DNA of 5,726 bases. Source: CAILAD01 sp964397085. GTDB lineage: Bacteria > Patescibacteriota > Saccharimonadia > CAILAD01 > BJGX01. The translations under genes and the position numbers were made by a program. Every line of letters starts with the position of its first letter. Positions within the stretch are counted from its first letter, which is position 1. The stretch is from the NCBI GenBank assembly GCA_964397085.1, contig CAYNHH010000047.1, positions 1 through 5,726 of the forward strand. The letters run 5' to 3'. Below the pieces are notes generated by a model. The model made no database searches, was not told the origin of the DNA, and worked only from the letters and a program-made list of their open reading frames with translations. Shown one piece after another: positions 1 through 5,726 of this stretch.

Positions 1-1336
1 CTGCCTCAAACCATAGACTACCACGTGCTCCACGATTTTTGCTGGTAAGCTCAAGGCCTAATCTCTTGCTATTCTCATGTTGAATCACGTGCGTCATTTC
101 GTGATCAAGTACAGGTAGTGCGCCTGCTGGACTTAACTGAGAAAGACTCCGAGAGAAATTACTTGGAATACGAATAATTCTTTTATTCGCGGTAACCGAT
201 AGATTGGTTATGTTGCTTTGAATCTCGACAGTCCAACCAACCTTGGGCTGGGAGTCATTCTTGTCACCATCTTCATAAGTATTATTACTGTCATCAAGGA
301 GGCCGTAGTTTTGTAATGTCAGTTCAAATAGTTTCTTTAACTGATCTGCATTCACCATTGTATGGCTAATAATTTCCGGACCAACATCTTTATATGAATA
401 ATTCTCTGCAGCCGGGACTGATGCTCCATCTTGCGTTGCTGCGGTTTCTAATGCTTGGGAGACAGGTATGTAGTTAGAGTGGGATTCTATTCCATTAATA
501 AACTTATCTATCTTGTTTACTAGTCTTGCTGCAGAAAGCTTTTTTACGGCGGGGTTCTGCGCATCTTCTATTTTTGGTAAGCCAGGGAGATATATACAAA
601 GCTCGTTATATAGATTCATCTTTTCACTATTTGAAGTGTCTGCGAGTACCTCACCATAGAAAGCAATTGCATGACGATATGAGCTTGCTATCAACGTATT
701 GAGTCGCTCTTTGTACATAGTAACTATCGATAGTTCGGCTAGCTTTACAGGGTCTTGAGCTTCAGTATTCTGTAGCTCAAAATCTATAGACTTGTAGAAA
801 GCCTTCAGCTCCCTTGCTGACCTTACTCTTTCAAGTAACTTGTCTGGTTTGTTTACTATACTAAAAAAGATAGGGTCGTAGTCTTCATCATTTTGTGCTG
901 CCAAAGTCAGGGACTCATAAGCATAGTTGTTTGAAGCTTTCTGGATAAGCCGGTATTGCTTGGTAGGTAGCTTGCCAACATCTCGTGCGAGCGTTGCACG
1001 TATCTTGTTAATGTCTCCTACAAGATATTTTCCTGTTACTTTTGCAAAAGTACGTCTGCCATCATCTGTACTAAAGTAATCGAGACAAAGTTTTCTATTT
1101 AGAATTGTGTCTTTTGCAATTACTTCTAGAGCTACACCTGGCTCTGTTATATCTCTATCTTTTAGTTCTGCCGGGACACGTGCATCAAAGAGTGATTTTT
1201 CAAAACTGGAAATCTGTTCTCTCTGCTCTTGGTTGAGGTGAATTTCGGGCGGTTTGCTAAGTGATTCAACTGCAACCTGGAACGATTCACTATACTCGGA
1301 AGGTCTTTCGGGATACATCATGAGCTTCTCGCTCAT
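1..1336 (-). CDS. Putative zinc metallopeptidase, DUF1704/MATCAP-like (3' end beyond window)
   Basis: An open frame of 445 codons runs off the left edge without a stop, so the C-terminus is missing. The start is the ATG at 1336, which overlaps the upstream gene's TGA as ATGA; Met6 and Met7 are alternatives. No signal peptide or membrane segment is visible, which suggests a cytoplasmic protein. Residues 1 to about 310 look mostly helical and charged and I do not recognise them. Residues 368-445 look like a gluzincin core: a beta-rich stretch (GWTVEIQSN, then RIIRIPSN at 397-403), then D411-HEMTH (His412, Glu413, His416), then WFEA with Glu444 as the likely third zinc ligand, 28 residues after His416. 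The pattern of a strand pair, a short linker, a histidine motif and a glutamate about 30 residues on resembles DUF1704 proteins, named in eukaryotes as tubulin tyrosine carboxypeptidases. That family normally has HExxxH, whereas this protein has HExxH, so it may be a divergent member or another gluzincin. The metallopeptidase call is fairly safe; the family and substrate are not. Confidence 0.6.
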   Translation of the reverse strand, partial: MSEKLMMYPERPSEYSESFQVAVESLSKPPEIHLNQEQREQISSFEKSLFDARVPAELKDRDITEPGVALEVIAKDTILNRKLCLDYFSTDDGRRTFAKVTGKYLVGDINKIRATLARDVGKLPTKQYRLIQKASNNYAYESLTLAAQNDEDYDPIFFSIVNKPDKLLERVRSARELKAFYKSIDFELQNTEAQDPVKLAELSIVTMYKERLNTLIASSYRHAIAFYGEVLADTSNSEKMNLYNELCIYLPGLPKIEDAQNPAVKKLSAARLVNKIDKFINGIESHSNYIPVSQALETAATQDGASVPAAENYSYKDVGPEIISHTMVNADQLKKLFELTLQNYGLLDDSNNTYEDGDKNDSQPKVGWTVEIQSNITNLSVTANKRIIRIPSNFSRSLSQLSPAGALPVLDHEMTHVIQHENSKRLGLELTSKNRGARGSLWFEA

Positions 1337-1830
1337 TTTTTCTTCTCGTCGTCTTTTTTCTCTGGTATAAGTTGTATTACCACTAGCCACACGGCAAGAG
1401 CAACCATAAATACAAACCTAAAATTATATATTTGAGCTGCTAGATTGAAATCAGTAACAAGACTCTCACGTGCACTTGTAGGTAGCAATCCTACACCAAA
1501 CCCCGTAATGAATAGAGCCGTCAATATCGCAAGCGGGATTGAGCGAATTTTATCTCGTGCTTTTTTTTGACTCATTAAAGAGCCAAAGAACATAACTGTA
1601 CACACCAATGCAACAAAACCAAGCTTTGCAGTCGCAATAGGCAAATTAGTTTTGCCTGCAAGATCGCTCATAAGTGTCTCCGAACCTACCTGAAGAATAA
1701 ATAGACTTATAAAAGCACCGTAGCTCACACTCTTCAGTCGATTCTCGCCAAACAAGAAACCTAAAATGCCTAGTCCGCCAAGCAAACTGAATAAAATAAG
1801 GTTGAAAGTAATCTGAGGTATGTGATTCAT
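1333..1830 (-). CDS. Hypothetical five-helix membrane protein
   Basis: This is a 165-residue protein that I do not recognise. Five hydrophobic segments are visible at about residues 8-28, 35-54, 68-86, 97-117 and 137-156. Basic residues sit in the loop after helix 1 (Arg31, Lys33), in the loop after helix 3 (KKARDKIR, 89-96) and in the tail (KKDDEKKK, 158-165). By the positive-inside rule this gives an outside N-terminus and a cytoplasmic C-terminus, which fits five helices. No catalytic motif is apparent. The ATG at 1830 lies 56 nt after dnaJ and has no convincing Shine-Dalgarno; the nearest purine run (AGAGG) is 16 nt upstream, which is too far. The stop TGA overlaps the metallopeptidase start (ATGA), so the two are probably translated together, and the membrane protein may anchor or be a partner of the peptidase. 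That partnership is inference only. Confidence 0.75.
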   Translation of the reverse strand: MNHIPQITFNLILFSLLGGLGILGFLFGENRLKSVSYGAFISLFILQVGSETLMSDLAGKTNLPIATAKLGFVALVCTVMFFGSLMSQKKARDKIRSIPLAILTALFITGFGVGLLPTSARESLVTDFNLAAQIYNFRFVFMVALAVWLVVIQLIPEKKDDEKKK

Positions 1831-1840
1831 CTTATGCTTA

Positions 1841-1870
1841 AGTATACCTCTGTACAGGTATAGACAGCAA
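1841..1870 (-). promoter_or_regulatory. Possible promoter before the membrane-protein/metallopeptidase pair
   Basis: On the minus strand TATACT (1846-1841, five of six matches to the bacterial -10) is preceded by TTGCTG (1870-1865, three of six matches to the -35) with an 18-nt spacer. Only 10 nt separate the -10 from the ATG at 1830, so a transcript started here would have almost no leader. This would fit the lack of a Shine-Dalgarno for that gene. The -35 is weak and AT-rich matches arise by chance, so this is tentative. Confidence 0.35.
1843..1862. repeat. Inverted repeat, 7-bp arms with 6-nt centre, overlapping the candidate -10
   Basis: The plus strand reads TATACCT, CTGTAC, AGGTATA: the two 7-bp arms are exact reverse complements. 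The centre with flanking bases also forms an 8-bp palindrome, CTGTACAG (1850-1857), slightly off the main axis. One arm covers most of the possible -10 at 1841-1846, a position where a dimeric repressor could act. It is AT-rich and has no U-run, so it does not look like a terminator. The regulator, if any, is unknown. Confidence 0.5.
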
Positions 1871-1886
1871 GCCTATTGGCGCTATC
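1863..1886 (-). other. Stem-loop immediately after the dnaJ stop codon
   Basis: The transcribed strand can fold as GAUAGC-GCC, loop AAUA, GGC-(UU bulge)-GCUGUC. That gives nine pairs including one G-U, with a two-nucleotide bulge. The stem begins at the first base after the dnaJ TAA and ends where the next inverted repeat begins. No U-tract follows, so it is not a standard intrinsic terminator. It could be a 3'-end stabiliser, a processing site, a partial attenuator, or chance folding. Confidence 0.35.
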
Positions 1887-2801
1887 TTACCAAAAGCGAT
1901 GAGTGGAGGCTTTTTTGTAATCTTCTAAAGCTTTGCGTTGTTTGGAGTTGAGCTTCTTGGGTACTTCAATATGAATAAGTATAAGATGGTCACCGTGCTG
2001 ATTGCTACCAATAATTGGTAAACCCTTATCTGAAAGTTTTACGACTTTATCTGGCTGTGAACCCGCCGGAATCTTTACTGTAACTGTGCCGGCAAGTGTC
2101 TCTACTTCTGCCTCGCAACCAAGTGCTGCACCTACCATATCAATAGTGATCTCGGAGATAATATTTGGCCCCTCGCGGCGGAGGGTTTTGTGAGGACGCA
2201 CACGAATATGTACGTAGAGGTTTCCTCTTTGGCCCTGGGCATTGATCTCGCCCTTACCATCTAGCTTGATGCTTTGACCGTCATCTATGCCTGCTGGTAT
2301 TTTAATCTTGACGTCTTCTTGTTTGCGTCCGCCATTTTTGTGGTCAGCCACACGTAAGCTAAGTTCTTTGGTGGTACCTTCAGCGGCCTCCATAAAATCA
2401 ATAGTAATAGCTATTTCAACATCGCGAGCTTGATTTTGACCGCCTCTAAAAAACATGTCAAAAATATCACCCATGCCGCCTGCACCAAAACCTGAGAAAT
2501 CAAACTGCACGCCGTCACCAAATGGATTGCCACCCTGTCCAAAAGGCCCACCAGCACCACCATACGGGTTACCCCCGCCAGCTTGGTCAGCACCAGCTGC
2601 ATGCCCCAGCTGATCATATGCTTGACGTTTCTGAGGATTGCTTAAGACTTCATAGGCCTCATTTACTTCTTTAAAAGCCGCCTCATCACCGCCCTTGTCT
2701 GGGTGGTGCTTTATAGCATGCTTACGAAAAGCTTTTTTTATTTCGTCTTCACTTGCACCTTTTTGCAAACCAAGTACTTCGTAGTAGTCACGTTTTTCCA
2801 T
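1887..2801 (-). CDS. dnaJ: DnaJ-family co-chaperone lacking the zinc finger (type II J-protein)
   Basis: The 304-residue protein stimulates the DnaK ATPase and delivers unfolded clients. The J domain occupies residues 5-67, with the essential HPD at 33-35 in the context HHPDKGGD and helix IV ending in QAYDQLG. A Gly/Phe-rich linker follows at about 68-123 (many GG, NPFG and FSGFG units). Two beta-rich substrate-binding domains come next: CTD-I at about 126-203 (DVEIAITIDFMEAAEG, then IKIPAGIDDGQSIKL) and CTD-II at about 210-290, with a typical GxxxHGDHL-like segment at 265-273. The four CxxCxGxG repeats of classical DnaJ are absent: a short loop (ADHKNGGRKQ, 152-161) replaces them and Cys229 is the only cysteine. 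Classical DnaJ is about 370-380 residues, so the length fits the CbpA-like layout. The start is the ATG abutting the upstream TAG, with GAGG (2816-2813) 11 nt before it. Because it sits in the dnaK operon I use the symbol dnaJ, though cbpA-like would also be defensible. Confidence 0.93.
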   Translation of the reverse strand: MEKRDYYEVLGLQKGASEDEIKKAFRKHAIKHHPDKGGDEAAFKEVNEAYEVLSNPQKRQAYDQLGHAAGADQAGGGNPYGGAGGPFGQGGNPFGDGVQFDFSGFGAGGMGDIFDMFFRGGQNQARDVEIAITIDFMEAAEGTTKELSLRVADHKNGGRKQEDVKIKIPAGIDDGQSIKLDGKGEINAQGQRGNLYVHIRVRPHKTLRREGPNIISEITIDMVGAALGCEAEVETLAGTVTVKIPAGSQPDKVVKLSDKGLPIIGSNQHGDHLILIHIEVPKKLNSKQRKALEDYKKASTHRFW

Positions 2802-3404
2802 CTACTTATTTGCCTCATTATAACTTTTTACAATATCTTCTTTACTATAAGTAACTGTCTCGTCTGCATGTGCAACGATTGCCTTGTTGAGCTGATTTTC
2901 ATAGGCAACGTAACTAATCTTGTGGCCACGTTCTTTTACAATTCGTAAGGCTGGGATCACATCAGAGTCTGAGCTAACAATAACAAAGTGAAGATTCTTC
3001 TGTTCATAAGCTGCTTGCACCATATCTACCGCAATGCGTACATCAACACCTTTTTCTTGAAAGATAACATTCTCACCTCGCTTTCGAGCCTTGAGATTGC
3101 CGGCAGTAACAAATTCAATTTTTTGTTTGGCTAGCCAAGCACCCCAGGCAGTTTTTTGCTCTACCATTCTCTTAGTCTGCTCATGAGCCTCTTCACCCAT
3201 GGTCGAAATAATGTGCAGCTTAGTACCATAGTAGCGAACATTGATAGGCTTCACATTATCTTTGGCAGCTTCCATGAAGAGTGCTATCAAATCAATCTTC
3301 ACGAGCTCAGTTCGTTCTTTTATCAATCCTTCTTTAGAAAGGATATCAACCAATTGGTAAAAAAGGTTCTCTCCATCTATGTAGATGTTGGCAGGAGTTT
3401 TCAA
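2802..3404 (-). CDS. NYN-domain (PIN-like, LabA/DUF88-type) putative ribonuclease
   Basis: The 200-residue protein consists almost wholly of one NYN domain, a PIN/FLAP-nuclease-like fold that in studied members cleaves RNA with bound metal. The expected acidic positions are visible: Asp10 and Asn13 in NIYIDGEN on the first strand, Asp121 in EKGVDVRIAVDM with a second acid at Asp127, and Asp146/Asp148 in FVIVSSDSD before the IPALRIVKERGHKI helix-strand unit. An intact metal site is therefore likely, and the protein should be soluble and cytoplasmic. The start is TTG at 3404: no ATG occurs before Met44, and a start there would remove the Asp10 strand. The gene lies 12 nt after dnaK in the same frame, and its TAG directly abuts the dnaJ ATG, so it is surely co-transcribed and probably translationally coupled with the chaperones. 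Its RNA target is unknown; a role in RNA turnover during protein-folding stress is inference. Confidence 0.85.
   Translation of the reverse strand: MKTPANIYIDGENLFYQLVDILSKEGLIKERTELVKIDLIALFMEAAKDNVKPINVRYYGTKLHIISTMGEEAHEQTKRMVEQKTAWGAWLAKQKIEFVTAGNLKARKRGENVIFQEKGVDVRIAVDMVQAAYEQKNLHFVIVSSDSDVIPALRIVKERGHKISYVAYENQLNKAIVAHADETVTYSKEDIVKSYNEANK
2813..2816 (-). promoter_or_regulatory. Shine-Dalgarno of dnaJ inside the NYN gene
   Basis: GAGG lies within the last codons of the NYN gene, 11 nt before the dnaJ ATG. The spacing is longer than usual. Since the NYN TAG directly touches the ATG, ribosomes terminating on the NYN gene may reinitiate on dnaJ. Confidence 0.45.
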
Positions 3405-3412
3405 ATTTTCTC
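3402..3412 (-). promoter_or_regulatory. Weak ribosome binding site and TTG start of the NYN gene
   Basis: The 12 nt between the dnaK TAG and the TTG read AAACGAGAAAAT. The only Shine-Dalgarno-like element is GAG (3412-3410), 5 nt before the TTG at 3404-3402. A weak site plus a rare start codon suggests low-level expression, or dependence on ribosomes finishing dnaK. This fixes the start because no ATG is available near the conserved first strand. Confidence 0.5.
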
Positions 3413-3416
3413 GTTT

Positions 3417-5342
3417 CTACTTTTTGTCTTTCTTATCTACGACTTCACCTTCTTCACCGTCATCTTCTTTTTTTTCTTCACTCTTCTCGTCAGACTTTTC
3501 TTCATCTTTCACTTCAGCTTCTGGGGCTTCGCCTTCTTTGGCCTCTTCTTTGTACATCTGCTCACCAATCTTCATGAGTTTTTCATTGAGATCACTGCTG
3601 AGTTTTTTGAGCTCTTCAGTATCTTCAGTATCGAGCTTTTCTTTGAGAGCAGCTATGGCTTCTACTACTGGCTTCTTGTCGTCTTCACTCACCTTGTCAC
3701 CGGCATCAGTTAGACTCTTTTCTGCAGTATAGATAAGAGTGTCGGCGTGATTCTTAGCCTCTACGTGCTCTTTCTTTTTCTTATCTTCATCAGCATGGGT
3801 CTCGGCATCAGCCTGCATTTGCTTGATTTCTTCATCGCTTAGCGAGCCACCACCAGTAATAGTAATCTTTTGTTCTTTGCCAGTAGCTTTGTCTTTGGCA
3901 CTTACATTTACTATACCGTTAGCGTCAATATTGAAGCTTACTTCAATTTGAGGTACGCCACGTGGTGCTGGTGGAATACCGTCTAGGGTAAATCTACCCA
4001 GGGATTTATTGTCGTTGGCCATTTCACGCTCACCTTGTAAGACGTTGATTTCTACAGAGGTTTGATTGTCAGCTGCAGTTGAGAAAGTTTGGCTTTTGCT
4101 GGTAGGAATTGTAGCATTACGCTCAATGAGCTTTGTGCTAACTGCGCCCATCGTCTCAATACCAAGGCTGAGTGGAGTAACATCTAGAAGCAATACATCT
4201 TTGACGTCGCCACCCAATACGCCGCCTTGTATAGCTGCACCAATAGCAACTACTTCATCTGGGTTCACACCCTGAAGTGGTTTTTTGCCAAAGAATTCTT
4301 CAACTTTCTTCTGTACAAGTGGCATGCGAGTCATGCCGCCTACTAAAATTATCTCGTTGATGTCTTCTTTTTTGAGTTTGGCGTCTTTAAGGGCAGCTTC
4401 ACATGGCTTGAGAGTTTTTTCTACAAGCTCTAATACAATTTTTTCAAAGTCAGCACGAGAGAGTTGAATGTCTAAGTGCTTAGGGCCATCTGCATCGGCA
4501 GTAACGAAAGGAATATTTATTGCTGACTCATTGGTAGTAGAAAGCTCAATCTTAGCTTTTTCTGCAGCTTCTTTAAGGCGCTGCATGGCAGCCTTGTCAC
4601 CCTTAAGATCAATTCCTTGGTCTTTCTTGAATTCATCAATTAGCCAGCTAATAAGCGTGAGGTCAAAGTCATCACCACCAAGGTGAGTGTCACCATTGGT
4701 GCTTTTTACTTCAAATACACCGTCACCTAGCTCAAGTACAGACACATCAAAAGTACCACCACCAAGGTCGTAGACCACAACTTTTTCTTCTTTTTTCTTA
4801 TCAAGTCCGTAAGCAAGAGCAGCAGCTGTAGGCTCGTTGATAATTCGTTTTACTTCTAGACCGGCAATTTTACCAGCATCTTTGGTGGCTTGACGTTGTG
4901 CATCATCAAAGTAAGCAGGTACAGTAATTACGGCCTCAGTTACTGGCTGGCCTAGATATTTTTCGGCATCAGCTTTGAGCTTGCCAAGAATCATGGCTGA
5001 GATTTCTTCTGGAGTATAATCTTTACCAGCCATTTGTACTTTGACTTTACCGTCAACATTCACGATCTTATAAGGCATGAGTTCGATATCGCGCTTCACC
5101 TCTGGGTCATCAAACTTACGTCCAATAAGTCGTTTGACTGAGAATATTGTATTGTCAGGATTGATGACTGCTTGTCGTTTGGCAGTCTGGCCTACTAGAC
5201 GTTCTTTGTTCTTATTGACAGCTACAATACTTGGAGTAGTACGTGCGCCTTCAATATTGTTGATCACAACTGGGTCGCCACCTTCCATTACAGCCATTGC
5301 TGAGTTGGTGGTTCCTAAATCAATTCCTATAATCTTTGCCAT
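3417..5342 (-). CDS. dnaK: Molecular chaperone DnaK (Hsp70)
   Basis: The 641-residue ATP-dependent chaperone binds and releases hydrophobic segments of unfolded proteins, with DnaJ triggering hydrolysis and GrpE exchanging nucleotide. All three Hsp70 signatures are present: IDLGTTNS at 7-14, VYDLGGGTFDVSVL at 190-203 and ILVGGMTRMPLVQKKV at 332-347. The nucleotide-binding domain spans about 1-380, the conserved linker DVLLLDVTP 382-390, the beta-sandwich substrate-binding domain 391 to about 500 (including ERNATIPT and NVLQGERE), and the helical lid about 503-600. The last 40 residues form a disordered tail dominated by Glu, Asp and Lys and ending EVVDKKDKK, longer and more charged than the usual DnaK tail but similar in its very end. 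Overall length is normal. The ATG is set by a strong Shine-Dalgarno and by MAKIIGIDLG alignment with the family. It sits between grpE (1-nt gap) and the NYN gene (12-nt gap). No CIRCE element is in the window; any heat-shock operator would lie upstream of grpE. Confidence 0.98.
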   Translation of the reverse strand: MAKIIGIDLGTTNSAMAVMEGGDPVVINNIEGARTTPSIVAVNKNKERLVGQTAKRQAVINPDNTIFSVKRLIGRKFDDPEVKRDIELMPYKIVNVDGKVKVQMAGKDYTPEEISAMILGKLKADAEKYLGQPVTEAVITVPAYFDDAQRQATKDAGKIAGLEVKRIINEPTAAALAYGLDKKKEEKVVVYDLGGGTFDVSVLELGDGVFEVKSTNGDTHLGGDDFDLTLISWLIDEFKKDQGIDLKGDKAAMQRLKEAAEKAKIELSTTNESAINIPFVTADADGPKHLDIQLSRADFEKIVLELVEKTLKPCEAALKDAKLKKEDINEIILVGGMTRMPLVQKKVEEFFGKKPLQGVNPDEVVAIGAAIQGGVLGGDVKDVLLLDVTPLSLGIETMGAVSTKLIERNATIPTSKSQTFSTAADNQTSVEINVLQGEREMANDNKSLGRFTLDGIPPAPRGVPQIEVSFNIDANGIVNVSAKDKATGKEQKITITGGGSLSDEEIKQMQADAETHADEDKKKKEHVEAKNHADTLIYTAEKSLTDAGDKVSEDDKKPVVEAIAALKEKLDTEDTEELKKLSSDLNEKLMKIGEQMYKEEAKEGEAPEAEVKDEEKSDEKSEEKKEDDGEEGEVVDKKDKK

Positions 5343-5343
5343 A

Positions 5344-5726
5344 TTATTTCTCCTTATTTACATTAATTTCATTTTCTTGAACTTCGCTCTCGTTGCCGCT
5401 ACTTACTCTTACTTGAGCTGGCCGCACCACTCTGTCGCCTATTTGGTAGCCAGGAATCATTACTTCGGTAATGGTTCCTTCTGGCAGATCAGAATGCACG
5501 TACTCAAGTGCATCGTGCTGAGCATGATTAAACTCTTCGCCTTTTGGCTCAAATCGCTTCACACCAATGTCATCTAAAATATCGAGCATTTGTTGACCAA
5601 CATACTGCATGCCTTTGGCCCAAGCATCATTTTCTAACTCTGCTGGTAAGTGAGTTGCTGCGCGATCAAAATTGTCTAGCGCTGGAAGCAACTCTGTAAG
5701 TACTGCAATTTTTGCATTATCCATCA
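5344..5726 (-). CDS. grpE: GrpE nucleotide-exchange factor for DnaK (5' end beyond window)
   Basis: The C-terminal 126 residues are visible and the frame stays open to the right edge. The Met at 5724 is almost certainly internal: full GrpE is usually 170-200 residues and the missing part is the acidic N-terminus and long dimerising coiled coil. What remains starts in the last part of the long helix (LLPALDNFDRA, residues 12-22 from that Met), continues through the four-helix bundle (AWAKGMQYVGQQMLDILDDIGV), and includes the FEPKGEEFNHAQHDAL segment, where the family usually has FDPxxHEA. It ends in the beta-domain signature PGYQIGDRVVRPAQVRVS that contacts DnaK. A polar tail closes the protein. 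GrpE dimers release ADP from DnaK and in several bacteria act as a thermosensor through the coiled coil. The TAA is one base from the dnaK start, so the two are surely co-expressed. Confidence 0.95.
   Translation of the reverse strand, partial: MDNAKIAVLTELLPALDNFDRAATHLPAELENDAWAKGMQYVGQQMLDILDDIGVKRFEPKGEEFNHAQHDALEYVHSDLPEGTITEVMIPGYQIGDRVVRPAQVRVSSGNESEVQENEINVNKEK
5350..5355 (-). promoter_or_regulatory. Strong Shine-Dalgarno of dnaK
   Basis: AAGGAG lies 7 nt before the dnaK ATG and overlaps the last codons of grpE, whose TAA ends one base before the ATG. It is the best ribosome binding site in the window, consistent with DnaK being the most abundant product of the operon. Confidence 0.85.

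Noticed and set aside
1333..1335. UGA recoded as glycine, as in some Patescibacteria
   Set aside because: TGA ends the membrane protein at a natural ATGA overlap after a basic tail, and conserved glycines in DnaK and DnaJ were not seen to need TGA.
1863..1886. Rho-independent terminator after dnaJ
   Set aside because: A stem can form but no run of U follows it, so I list it only as a stem-loop of unknown role.
2411..2617. Minus-strand 68-codon frame inside dnaJ
   Set aside because: Alternate frame of the Gly/Phe-rich linker of dnaJ; the dnaJ frame is continuous through it with recognisable domains.
2703..2948. Plus-strand hydrophobic 81-codon open frame across the NYN/dnaJ junction
   Set aside because: Its hydrophobic look is the antisense image of Lys/Glu-rich coding sequence; no independent support.
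3156..3732. Plus-strand open frames encoding Phe- or Ser-rich proteins opposite the dnaK tail and NYN gene
   Set aside because: They are antisense shadows of the Glu/Lys-rich DnaK tail, whose complement is TTC/TCT-rich; low complexity, no ribosome binding site, and the minus-strand genes are unambiguous.
5077..5577. Plus-strand 166-codon open frame across the dnaK start and grpE end
   Set aside because: It spans the junction of two well-identified minus-strand genes, has no recognisable domain, and shows composition expected of an antisense shadow.
5722..5724. True start codon of grpE at the Met near the right edge
   Set aside because: The protein would lack the whole N-terminal coiled coil expected of GrpE, and the frame remains open to the window edge.

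Overview
The window looks like chromosomal DNA from a bacterium of the Candidate Phyla Radiation (Patescibacteria), possibly a Saccharibacteria-like lineage. This is inferred from gene content and protein style and was not tested by a search. Base composition is moderate, all genes lie on the minus strand, and gene packing is very tight (0 to 56 nt gaps, one 4-nt overlap). TGA, TAG and TAA all appear as ordinary stops, so the standard code fits; this argues against the lineages that read UGA as glycine.

Transcription runs from right to left. The right edge (5344-5726) holds the 3' part of grpE, whose start lies outside the window. A strong Shine-Dalgarno and a 1-nt gap lead into full-length dnaK (3417-5342). 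Next comes a gene for a NYN/PIN-like nuclease-fold protein (2802-3404), which starts at TTG, 12 nt after the dnaK stop and in the same frame as dnaK. Its stop codon directly abuts the ATG of dnaJ (1887-2801), which encodes a DnaJ without the zinc finger. The unusual point of this cluster is a predicted RNA-cleaving domain inside an otherwise standard GrpE-DnaK-DnaJ chaperone operon.

A 56-nt gap (1831-1886) follows dnaJ. It consists almost entirely of two abutting dyads and a possible promoter whose -10 lies very close to the next start codon. Downstream are an unrecognised five-helix membrane protein (1333-1830) and, overlapping it by ATGA, a large protein that runs off the left edge (1-1336). 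The large protein has a long, mostly helical N-terminal part and then a zinc-metallopeptidase signature (HEMTH plus a downstream WFEA glutamate). The order of motifs resembles the DUF1704 / tyrosine-carboxypeptidase (MATCAP) family.

Taken together, the right two thirds make a protein-folding machine: DnaK, its nucleotide-exchange factor GrpE, and its J-protein. A putative RNase is co-translated with them. The left third is a two-gene unit of membrane protein plus metallopeptidase, which may read through from dnaJ or have its own promoter. I saw no tRNA, rRNA, CRISPR array, insertion sequence or phage gene.
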